Source of the DNA: Pyxicephalus adspersus
Taxonomy: Eukaryota; Chordata; Amphibia; Anura; Pyxicephalidae
DNA: 64,000 nt
Direction: 5' to 3'
Assembly: GCF_032062135.1 (NCBI RefSeq)
Contig: NC_092863.1
Location: 15,174,017-15,238,016, forward strand
Shown: piece after piece, positions 51,961 to 62,030 of the stretch
Layout of the letters: each line of letters starts with the position of its first letter
Position numbering within the stretch: the stretch's first letter is position 1
Program-made: the position numbers and the translations under genes
The notes under the pieces: generated by a model
Database searches by the model: none
What the model saw: the letters and a program-made list of their open reading frames with translations, nothing else
Told to the model about the DNA's origin: nothing

Positions 51961-52714
51961 CGGAGGCTGTCCCATGCCTGTTCTCTTCCTTCCCTTTATA
52001 TTATAGTAGAATGAGAATACCTCTTTAACCTATGGAAATGCCACAGTTGTATTAGTAATATCCAAAAACCGCAACACAAATACTTTACTTTAATGCTTGA
52101 GGACTAGGCTAACCAAAAACTTGTAACGATATTGTGCACCGAAGTAGCTTTAATAATATTATAAGACACCCAAAGACAACTCATATTGGTTGATCTACTA
52201 AAGGAGTAGAGAATATCCATTATCCAAAATGTATGTTCACTTAGCTCAGTAAAAAAAAGTTGAATATTTGCTTTAAATACCCAGTCATGTGCAGTAGAGA
52301 AAAGAAGAAAAAACAGCTTTTGTTAGCACTCGACTGGATGATAAACTCAGTGCCAACTTACTTACTAAACTAAGTAAAATATCACTTTGCAAATGTAAAA
52401 TTCTCTACTCGTTTAGTAAAAAAACTTGTTTCATAAAGACTTGTGTGGTCCCCAGCTTGGACTGCTTCAGCTAATAAAGTTGCTACAACATTTATAAAAA
52501 GTAAAAATATCTTTTGGGTTATTTAGACCAGAACAAGGGTATTTTGTATTTTTTAGCTTGATCCAACATGCAAAGGCCCTGTAATGCCACTCACTGCTTT
52601 CTTATAGGTTCAAAAGGAAACTTACTGTAAGTCTTCCAAGTGACTACATTACTATAACTAAAAATGGTCCAACTTCTGTACATGGATTCTATTATATTAG
52701 TAAATAAGCTTCAG
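51961..52714. other. non-coding, no feature recognised
   Basis: AT-rich sequence; nothing recognised. Confidence 0.45.
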
Positions 52715-52720
52715 TTTATT
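52715..52720 (-). promoter_or_regulatory. candidate polyadenylation signal (AATAAA) for ngfr
   Basis: This is the first exact AATAAA on the minus strand after the ngfr stop codon (TTTATT on plus). The hexamer occurs by chance often in AT-rich DNA, and no strong GT-rich downstream element is evident. Confidence 0.25.
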
Positions 52721-55059
52721 TTATGGCCAACCTGGTTAAGTTGCATTGATACATTTTTTATGTTTGCTGTGAACGTTGTGATTGTCTGTGCACCTGTACA
52801 AAGAGAATCCTAGCATGGTGGAACACTTGCCAGTAAAACAAGATTGTGTAGTAAATATTCTTGCTGTAGGTAATGATGTATAATTGGTCCACTTTAAAGC
52901 ATAACTCTACATAAGAAGATATAAGAGAGTGAAATGTTCAGTTTTGTCAATAAACCCTTTGACTTACCTCTGTTACTTATGGCTTTTAGAGGATCCTTTG
53001 AAGCAAGGAATAAAGGACCACATTTTGTGGATGGAACATTAAATTTTTAGCTCTGGGTCATTTTTCTGGATGTCGCAGTTCTGTACTGTAAAAAGGGGGC
53101 TTATTGAATAAAGAGTGGCAAAAGTATACATTTGGTGTACTTCATCCAAAATTATTTAAAGTGAACCTGTGCTAGACAAAACCAGCCCATGAAACTGGCT
53201 CATGAATTCTCTAACATTTGCATTGGCTACTTGAAGAAGGGAGAAGGACACACTGGGTAAATGAATCCCAGCTGGAGCTAATGGTGGGTTCATTCCTTGC
53301 CTCCATTGATATGGGTTGGTCAGGTACTGTTAAATGACTCAAGAGTACATACTCCCCCATACTTAGACCAAGTGAGACTCAAGAGTACATACTCCCCCAT
53401 ACCTAGACCAGGTGTGACTCAAGAGTACATACTCCCCCATACCTAGACAAGGCGTGTCAAGTAACAAAACTAGAAAGTTGGCAATGGGTGCATGAGATGA
53501 GATGGCATCCACTATGGCCATCTCTGTAGTTGCTTTAAAGGCCAGGACAGAACAAGTTGATTAAAACAAAGTTGAACATTTCACTCCCTTACCTTATAAT
53601 ATCATATGGTACTGGAGAGGTAAAGTTACTTATGAAATCCTAATGCATGTGACACATTTGTCTACACCAGTGTAGATTCGTAGGTGGTAATGCAATGGCA
53701 GTTCATTTGACATCCATACAAGTAAAAGGCGGCATGTGACAAAAGGTGCCAATTGGATTTTAATAAACCACTGATTCAATTAATGTTTTGCTGAACCCAT
53801 GGACAGGTATAATGACTACCCATTGTCTACATATTAGCCATTAAGGGCACATTAATACAATCCACACTGATTGTTTGGCATTAATAGCAAGAGTTGGAAA
53901 CTATTGGTCTATAGATCAAAGATCAAATGTAGAACTAGGCACTTTCCTTCCAGTAAGTATTCCAGCACAATTTCATTATTTTCTTCTTATTATATAAAAA
54001 CTTAGCCCATGCTCCTTGTGTTTTAATCTAATAAGGTTTAGCAGCATGAAACATCCCATCAGGTAAATGTTTTAAGCCACTATGGCCATCTCTGAAGTTG
54101 CAAGTACTTTTATCAGTTGGAAAGCTGGAGTCACAGCTTATTGTTACAGTTCAGCCAGCTGTCAAAAATTCTAATACTGATAATCTAAAGGAACACACAA
54201 CATGAGTCAGCAAACTATTTACCCTCACAGAAGGCTGACAACTTTCAAAGTGGGTTATATGGGACAAGTAAAAAAAAAGGGGTCCAGAAGTATCTTCCGG
54301 TCTCCTGTAAGTCTTCTGGCTGTACAATTAAATATGTGTTTTAATTTTATGAATAGTTATAGAGAAATAAAGGTTAGTTTCTGATTATTTCCAAGGCAAA
54401 TAACTCAAAATCTTAAAGATATATCTGTATATGTAGGCAATGGGTACATTTAGGAACGTCTCTGGGTCATAAAGCAGCATTACCTGAATAAATCAATAAA
54501 ACCGTAGAATTAGGGCACAATCCTTGTGCAGCATAAGGTGCTGTATTTCTAAGTGCGACTGTAAAATAACCTTCAAAATCTAAATCCACAATAACCCTCT
54601 ACTGCACAAAGCCTACAAATTCCCTTAAAAAGATTCTGGAGGGTTGAAGAAAATAGCATTTTGGGGTAGGGTGGGGGGTCACTAGTCACGGCCTAAAAAA
54701 AAACATGTAACCAAAAAGATTAAAAAAGACTGAAGAAAGGGGGAGGTGGGTGCACCTTAGAATTCTCAAAAACAATGTCTGAACATCCACAGCTTGCAAC
54801 TCCTTATCTTAAAGTCTTAGGTCCATCACAGTGAGAAACCTGGAGATGCAGGACATCAGAGGTCCATGGAGAAGATTACACGCCACAATACTGAAAATAA
54901 TGCTTCAGTGCAGACGGATTATCCGTTAATACTGGGTATAAGGGAAGGATGAGGAATTTCAAGGGGGAAGGGGGCAAACTTTCCTTCACATCTCGTGCGG
55001 GATGCTCCATTGACTGATATCAACATGAAACATCTTCCTTCTGTCCTACTATGTCTCGA
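52721..55059 (-). other. ngfr: inferred 3' UTR of ngfr
   Basis: This region lies downstream of the TAA stop on the minus strand. No canonical AATAAA occurs on that strand before 52715-52720, which would give a UTR of about 2.3 kb; weaker ATTAAA candidates lie near 54339 and 53757. The extent is inference: no transcript evidence is visible. A 3 x 40-bp direct repeat lies inside (53336-53455), and a segment beginning 'AAAGTGAACCTGTGCTAG' near 53157 looks like a dispersed frog repeat, which weakens the idea that the whole stretch is UTR. Confidence 0.35.
53336..53455. repeat. 3 x 40-bp direct tandem repeat
   Basis: Three copies of a 40-bp unit begin GACTCAAGAGTACATACTCC at 53336, 53376 and 53416. 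The shared core continues through CCCATAC and TAGAC. The copies differ at only a few positions, mostly in the unit ends, which indicates recent amplification. The array lies in the inferred ngfr 3' region. Confidence 0.9.
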
Positions 55060-55358
55060 TTACACTGGCGAGGTAGCAGTGGAGTCGCTGTACAAGCTCT
55101 GCGCGATGTCCTCCCTCTGAATTTTGCGAAGAGCTGTGTACAGGGCGTCGGTGGTGGCACTGTCCTTGTTGGACCAGTCAGAAAGCAGTGCTCGTACTGG
55201 GAACTCTTCCCTTGTAAAAGTATCTATGAGTTCATCTTGGTAGCCAAGTTCTCCAGCCAAGTTTTTCCATGTCTGCTCCAAGGAGCTGGTCAGGAGCTTT
55301 TCCACCTCTTCTTGTTTGTGTGGTGGGAGGCTGTTGTAGAGGTGAAGGTCATTTTTGC
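55060..55358 (-). CDS. ngfr: p75 neurotrophin receptor, death-domain exon with stop codon
   Basis: This terminal coding exon gives 98 residues after the split Gly, then TAA (55060-55062). From about residue 7 the LYNSLPPHKQEEVEKLL block starts the death domain, which continues through TWKNLAGELGYQ (residues 29-40), FPVRALLSDW (52-61) and ALRKIQREDI (75-84). These are the conserved helices of the p75 death domain, which recruits adaptors such as RIP2 and RhoGDI in mammals. The C-terminus is STATSPV, keeping the family's PDZ-binding Ser-Pro-Val. Length and end point match the mammalian protein, so the gene looks intact rather than a pseudogene. The exon starts at GC after the acceptor CTCTGTAG; upstream in-frame codons are intronic. 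I cannot decide from this exon alone between ngfr and its paralogue NRH1, although the SPV end favours the p75 side. Confidence 0.96.
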
Positions 55359-56927
55359 CTACAGAGCAAATCAGATAATTACCAAACAGTAAAACAGAAC
55401 TTATCAACAGGTCAAAAGGTTCTACTCTTATCATAGGGACAATGCAAACATCCATGGGTATTAACAACTTGTTAATCAGCACCAAAGAAGATATGTCAGA
55501 TCCCTGAAATTGGTTGGCTACCTTCTTCAATAGATATTTTAGAGATTGGTGGATTCTCTTCTAAATTCTTTGGATATAGGCATTAACCTTCAGGTTAAGG
55601 GAGTGGAGCTCTTGTGCTTTGTGGTTTTATAACACCTAAGATTTCTTTCTATGTACACATGTACAATCATTGTTATTGGAAAGGATGTTTCATGAACCTT
55701 TCCAACGAGAAACGTCTGCACGATGCATGAACGAGTGCTGTACATACAGCACCGTTCTGTTCTTTCGAGAAGGGAGGGGAAGAACGATGGAGTGGCACCC
55801 CACTGCACTCTCCCCCCTTCACTTTCATTACGATTGTTCCTCGTCCACTGTCTGTGGATCAGCCAGGACGGTCGTTCGGACGATGGACATCAAACGCTGA
55901 ACACACGCAAGATTCTCGACCCTGAGCCATGGACTGCAACTATTGCACGTGTGTACCCAGCCTAAGATTTAATTGTTATCTGTGTTGCCATCAAAACGAA
56001 TAACATGTACTTCCTATTGCCAGAGGTTTGAGTCTACTTGCAAATCCTATGTCCAAAAGCAAAATTAAATTTTAATATTACATTTAAAACATATTGTCGT
56101 AAGGTGGCTAACTGGAGTGAGAATTTTAAGAAAGCATGTACAGTATATATGTATATATGTTTAACGAGATAGCTGGAGAGCAATTCATTTAAGCTAAAAT
56201 TTTAAGCAGCCCAAAAGCATAAAATGTTATTACTGTAAAGTGCCTAGAAACAGTTTAATCTGTTACATTCTTAGGAAAAAATATCCATAAAACTTTAATA
56301 AAATCTTGGCAGTATTTCAGACTTACTCTAACACCTGCAAGGTTTACATGGTTTATGATTTCTGTCAGGTATAAAAATGCAGAGTTGTAGTAAAGATTCA
56401 AGTCTTTACCTGTGGTGTGGTCCTAACTAGAGGGTCTAATATATTGCTGAATTCAGCAAAGGTCTCACTCACAGGGTGAGTATACTTTAGGAACAACCTT
56501 CGTAGCTGAACATGTGCAAAATGTTAAAGGAACAGAAAACTTAAACTCCTATTTCTATTATAAAAGTTTCCTATATCGTTGGCAAGCAAAATTACTTAGA
56601 AACACTCTATGCAGGGGAGATTAGGAAAAAAATAACATTGATGTATTGACATCAGCACTGGATTACTATACAGTATACTACAAGGGATTGTTGCATGACC
56701 GGTGCCTGGCACTATGATGTGAGCATTGGAGGGAGGTCATGAGATAAAAACACTGCATTTAATTTAAACGGCCACTACATATCCTAAAACATTATAACTT
56801 TTTAATAACAAGTCTATTTAAAGGCTTAGGAAATCATAAAGTGTGGGAAGCTATATGTTGTAAGACCCAGCCAACTTTTTATTTAAACCCATAAAAAAGT
56901 TTGTTTGAATGACATCATCTTCCATAC
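55359..56927 (-). other. ngfr: ngfr intron before the death-domain exon
   Basis: This 1,569-bp intron has a GTATGG donor (56927 downward) and an acceptor ending GCTCTGTAG at 55359. A MITE-like repeat occupies about 55635-55966. The last 172 bp stay open in the same frame as the downstream exon, up to an ATG at 55530; this is treated as a finding because the splice sites clearly support removal as intron. Confidence 0.85.
55635..55966. repeat. MITE-like palindromic repeat in ngfr intron 5
   Basis: The left end (CCTAAG ... TGTACACATGTACAATCATTG) and the right end, read in reverse complement (CTTAGGCTGGGTACACACGTGC), are imperfect inverted repeats, and both ends carry the CCTAAG/CTTAGG tip. The inside holds further self-complementary pieces such as TTTCATGAACCTTTCC. 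I recognise the element as a common amphibian non-autonomous family. Related fragments appear at about 9756-9960 and 61971-62030. No transposase frame is present. Confidence 0.65.
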
Positions 56928-57076
56928 CTTGCATATGTCCTGCAGGTTGTTCGGCAGTACTGTCACTATTGACAGAGATCCCACTGTCGCTGTGTAGTTT
57001 CTCCCCCTCGGGGGACGGAGTTTGGTTCACTGTATGGCTATTTCCTCCTTGCTTGTTCTTCTTACAGCTGTTCCAC
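56928..57076 (-). CDS. ngfr: p75 neurotrophin receptor, juxtamembrane (linker) exon
   Basis: This exon encodes 49 full codons plus one base at each end. It opens WNSCKKNKQ, the basic stop-transfer segment; the Cys matches the juxtamembrane palmitoylation site known in mammalian p75. It continues through a TPSPEGEKLHSDSGISV block that is highly conserved in the family (roughly residues 19-35). After that block the sequence diverges: the mammalian SLHDQQPHTQT-type stretch is replaced by a Ser/Asp/Gln-rich run. The juxtamembrane segment is cytoplasmic and in mammals overlaps the 'chopper' death-signalling region. The acceptor is CATGTAG|G and the donor is CAAG|GTATGG. Both phases match their neighbours exactly: Arg is completed at the start and Gly at the end. 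The exon is only 149 bp, and the open frame has no ATG start of its own. Confidence 0.95.
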
Positions 57077-57728
57077 CTACATGAAGATGAGATAGCGAAT
57101 GATCACACACTTTCTACCTAAAACATCACACAGCTCTCTCATATTTACTAATGAGTTTTAAAATGATGGAGAAAAAAAACAAAAAAGAAAAAACAAAAAT
57201 ACAATCTATGTTATTACGTAGTGAAGCTTCTCATGTAATTCCACCATACTATCACAAGTAATTTTTGGATTTACAAATGGAGGGGAAACGGAACTAGAAT
57301 GAGAACATACCTACAGTATAAGGCCTGGGTGCATTTTAGCCATGATAGATGAATTGGCATTATAGATATGATTGGGAAGTATTGAATGGTTGGAGCGAAA
57401 TGTTACAAGTCTCTGTTCCAATTTTAATTGTTTTTATAAAATAAATAGCTTTACCACCAATTTCCACCCCAGCATGTAGATTTTACTTTTCTATAATCTC
57501 TTTTAGTAACTTCTTAGTATATCAGTCGTCCACAATGAGAACTTGGGCAATGATGAAAGTCCTCAGCATCTAGCACTTTCATGTTGTCAAGATTCGGACT
57601 TATGAGCTATCCCATGATAAGATTCCTTTAAAGTTAGAATTTGAATGGGTTTCACTTTATGAGAATTTGAATGGGAATCGCTTGATGTTTCTCTTTATTA
57701 GAAAGCGACCTCACTACCACTTACTTAC
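57077..57728 (-). other. ngfr: ngfr intron between transmembrane and juxtamembrane exons
   Basis: This short 652-bp intron has a GTAAGT donor (57728 downward) and an acceptor ending CATGTAG at 57077. It is AT-rich, and I see no repeat or conserved block in it. Its position, splitting the Arg codon directly after the membrane span, agrees with the family gene structure. Confidence 0.85.
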
Positions 57729-57936
57729 CGCTTAAAAACAATGAATGCCACCAGCCCAGCAATAACAGCAGCCAGAATGGAACAATAGACAGGAATGAGG
57801 TTCTCTGCAGCCCCACTTGGAGGAATAGGCTGCGAGCCCCCTGGAGTTGTGGCCATTATCTCCGGATCAGTCATGGTGGTGTCCTGGTAGGTGGTATTGA
57901 AGAAGGGAGTGACTGATGCCACACGCGGGTTTGGAT
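57729..57936 (-). CDS. ngfr: p75 neurotrophin receptor, stalk and transmembrane exon
   Basis: This exon encodes 70 residues, counting the split Asp at its start and split Arg at its end. Residues 1-45 are a Thr/Ser/Pro-rich stalk with one N-glycosylation sequon (NTT, residues 14-16). The stalk is where ADAM proteases shed p75 in known family members. Residues 46-68 form the single membrane span, starting NLIPVYCSILAAV, which is a near-exact family signature. Two features known to matter for dimer signalling in mammalian p75 are visible: the intramembrane Cys (residue 52) and an AxxxG pattern (Ala57-Gly61). The span is followed by FKR and a stop-transfer basic run in the next exon. The acceptor is CTCTGTAG|AT and the donor is CG|GTAAGT, with two exonic bases completing Arg in the next exon. 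The stalk is shorter than the mammalian one as I recall it. Similarity of the span also extends to the paralogues NRH1 and NRADD. Confidence 0.96.
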
Positions 57937-59455
57937 CTACAGAGACAAGCACAGAAAAAGAAAGTTTGGTTATAATGGGAAATATCCAGCAAATATAACA
58001 GGGATCATGAGTTTTATTTTATAAAGGATCAGCAACCAAACTCTTAAAGACCACAGGTAAGTTCCATCAGTTAATAGGAAACTAATAAAAACTGGTTGCA
58101 GGTGGAAATGTGACATTTTAACATTTACTACTACATATTTGTCTGATTAAAAATAACAAATCTAGTTTCAAAAATATGTATGAGGACTGAATAAATTAAA
58201 TAAAATACATGAGAAGTGTTTCATGACATAAAATTATTATCCTCTTTACGTGGTTAAAATTGTCCTTCCAGGAATGCAATGTATTCTCTTGTTACTTCAG
58301 TTTCCCATGATTATTTTACATTTTTACATGCAGCTTTTTAAGTTTGCCTTTGGCAATGACAATGGCTTATTGCCAGCAGTGGAGAATATTTTACTGGGGA
58401 TATCTGTGTCTTTCCCAATTTCTTTATATGCCCCAAGCAAAGCAAGGGGGATGATTGTCAAGATAGAAAATTTTTTTTAAGTTAATTGCGTGGGTAACTT
58501 TTGTTTCTTAGAAAGAGGAAGGTAACAACAGTTGCTTAATGTGTACTCTAGACAGATATATATAAAACAAAATCCATATTAGACTTCATACCAAATATTT
58601 GTAATGTCATGAGCAGTATATCTCAGAATTGGTTTGAAGCAGCATAAAGTAAATACACTGCTATAAAGGACCAATAATTGTTTCAATTCTTTCTAAAGGG
58701 TGACAGCGCACTGTTCTTGCCTTCCAGTCACTCTCCTGCATTGCCCTATCTTCTTTCATAAACTTTATGCATCCATGCCAATGCATATTCCACCATTGTC
58801 ACCTTTTTATAGCCCATTTTGAGTGTTTCGATGCAGTACATGTAGATCGGAAGTAGCTGCAGAGACTATATGAGTACTGGGATGCAAATGAAGAATGCTA
58901 AGGGGTATACAGTATATCCAAATATAAAAAAGACAAATATTTATGATACCCAGTTATCTACTTTAAGAATATGTATAAGTTTGGAGTTATTCCTATTCTC
59001 TCTTCAAAGAACATGAAAGTTTTATTTCGCCAACAAAAAGGAATTTGAGGAAGCGAATGTGTGTGTGTGATTCAATGGCCGTATGATTCCCATAATTCAA
59101 AACAGATTTTAACTTCCCAGTCTGTAAAGACTCTTCCAGCAACAGCGTGATGTGCCAACGATTCTATCTTGCCAAATTGCCTGCAAACGCACCCAGAAAT
59201 ATGCTTCAACCTGTCACTTCCATCCCCTTTAGTGTAACACTTTGGAAATGGCTGTTGGATTTTTTTTAACCTTTCATTTTTTTCCAAAAACATAATGCTT
59301 GAGTTCAATTAACGGAGTGATGAACTTGGAAAGAAACTGAAATGTTTTCATCATAGTTGTCAGGACAGAATATTCATATTAAAGATTTAGTGAAGTTGTA
59401 TAGGGGATGAAAAATACATCTGCTTATGGACTTGTAAGGTTTAACCCAGTATAGT

Positions 59456-59458
59456 TTA

Positions 59459-59497
<39 letters not shown>

Positions 59498-59505
59498 ATA
59501 TGTGT
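59456..59505. repeat. TA/TG microsatellite in ngfr intron
   Basis: A TATATGTGTATATATA tract of about 50 bp with TG interruptions at both ends. Confidence 0.9.
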
Positions 59506-59994
59506 TTATTTCAAGTATACTTTGTATATTTTTTACATCTTGTATGGGGGTTTAACATATAGTTAGGATAGTTTAGGGTAAGGTCAGGGGTATGTAAAAG
59601 GGCTTAACTATTGGGTAGAGTTTAAGGCTTAGTATTAAAGGTTATTTTAAGGCTGATATAAAAGAAACAAATCAATGCAGCTCTTTGTCTATTGAATGTA
59701 TGTTTTTGAATAAGTAGTTTATGTTTGACCTGGACCTATGCAGCATGGCTGGAGAAGTAGAGGAAAAGCAATACAATAAGCCAATTAGTGCTGAAAGGAA
59801 GCAGAGTTATAGTGAAACAAAGAGAGCTCATCCCTGTTCTGCTTCTCTTTCTACTTTCAATGCACAGGCTGGGCAACCTGGGCTCAGAGGAACTGGGTTG
59901 AAGGATTCTGGCCAGAAAACTAAGGACATCTAGTGGCATAAAAAAATAATGCAGAGGCAATCTTTACATTAAAAGCGATTAGAGCAATAAAATC

Positions 59995-60095
59995 TGGTTT
60001 TGGGGGGATGCTAATTAACCTGTCATGTTTTTGGAATGTGTTAAGAAGACTATGAGAAAACCTCTGCAAGCACAAGGAGAACATACAAAGGTATA
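59995..60095 (+). repeat. fragment of dispersed repeat family C in ngfr intron
   Basis: GATGCTAATTAACCTGTCATG, TTTTTGGAATGTG and GCAAGCACAAGGAGAACATA keep the family C landmark order. Confidence 0.55.
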
Positions 60096-61970
60096 AAGGT
60101 TAATGTTAGTGGTATGTAAATGGGAAATACCTAAAACTTGCTAGCCAAATACATTTTCAGTTTTCATATTTTTCATGTGTCTTCCTTGTACAGTAAGCAG
60201 ACAAATGTTTTCCAGTCTCCCTCTCCCCCATGAAAATGCACCCTGCAGAGCATTGTGCTTTACGAAGAGATGAGTTGGACAGAGATGGCCCTGTTATGGT
60301 GTACGATGCCCAGGGGCAGTTTCCTGTCTTCCCTATGTCACACAATAAGGTCACTGTGAGCAATTAGAACAATGAGTCACAGACAGACTGATGGACCGGA
60401 CCATTACATTGATCTATTAGTGTGACGGTAGATCTTATGTCATTACAAGTGTATGTCAGTATAAGGGGGGGCATAAAGCACAGGCAGGCATACAAGCGTG
60501 GATAATTGCAGCCTGTGCGTGTCTGATCTACCAGCATGTGTTCTATTAATTGCATATGTAGAAATAGCTTTGAATGTACACAAGTAAGTGAGCATTTTAT
60601 TGGGGGAAAATACTCTATACAAACATTATCAGGCTTATTGGGTAAAGCAGTGCAATGACGATGATGATGAGCACAATGTAGTAACCAACGGCAATCAGAT
60701 TTTTTATTACTGAATTCATATCACGGAAAGATTTTTTGCCTTTACTTTGAATTTTAAAATAAGTTCGTATCTTTTCTACAATAGTTAAAAATAAAAAAGT
60801 CAGGTTTTTGGCAGAAGAGACATGCAAAAAAGTCTGTTTTGCCAAAAAAAAAAAAAAAACTTTTTCCCTGCTCCCAATAGCATTTTGTATTTTTGATGCA
60901 TGTGCCGTTTGGTTCATTGTAGAACCGAGGACCACTAAGAATAGACCTAGATAGGGACAATGCTCCTGCTTTTCCTGTGTTATTGGCTGCCCCATGTCTG
61001 GAGAGGACCACAAGGGACCCAGAAGAGTCGGCATTAAAAATTATGGCTTTGGGGGATGCAGTGGTGGCAGGATCCTGGACTTATCATTACTGCAGTGTCC
61101 CAAGAGAAAGGTCGGTTTGTGCAATGATTGCCGATTATGGCAGAAGCTCACCCACACCAACCATCATAATTCCGCTCCAAAGCCTATGTAAAGGCAACTT
61201 AAATATCATAAAAAGTATAGCAAACACTGTCCACAATATGATACACTTAAATGGTACAGATGGTTTTTTGGCAAACAATATTATATATTCTTAACAATTC
61301 TTGATGGACGGTACAAAAGAACATGAAAATTGCACAAAAATAGCTCTAGACAGTATTTAACTAACCAATGAGCAATAGTTTGTGCATAGAATCCAGCGTA
61401 AGCATATTGATGTAAAAATCCTCGCATATGTGCAATGAGTTTACCCGATGCGTTTCGCCCAATGTAGGCTTCCTCATGGGTAATTGCACATTTGCCCATT
61501 GAGAGTTAAGTAATCTTACACGATATGGTAGTATGTATATGTGCTGGTACACCCCGGGGGGAATGTAATAGGGTGATGACAGCCTGATCAAGGCTGGGGT
61601 AGAAGTGTCCATTAGGGAATTGGACGCCGATAGGAGAGCCAGCTGCACGGTAGTGTTGGTTAGAGGGGGGGAAAAGTCAGAACTTCTATGAAGTTTTATT
61701 GCTGTCTGTAACTAAGGGGAGGAGATTATCTCATCCATTCATTATTCATTATGCATCCTGTTTATAATTGTCACTGCACAGAGGATAGAAGAAAATGTCC
61801 AATGGGGACAAATGTTTTGATGACTTGCTTAGTTTTCAGTTGCATATCCAAGATAAGAAGTGATGAAAAGTCTCCGCCAAGAAGGGCAGTTGCATGATAT
61901 ACAAGGGCCCTTTATTTCTCCTTCAGTGTTGGTACTTGTCCATGATGCAAAGAAGGAGGAGTAAGGCTTT

Positions 61971-62030
61971 GTACACATGTGCAATAATTGTCGTTAGAAT
62001 AGAGATTGGAATGGGGGCACTCCGGGACAA
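61971..62030. repeat. MITE-like family fragment in ngfr intron
   Basis: AGGCTTTGTACACATGTGCA, then ATAATTGTCGTTAG, is the terminal motif of the same family as 55635-55966. Confidence 0.55.
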
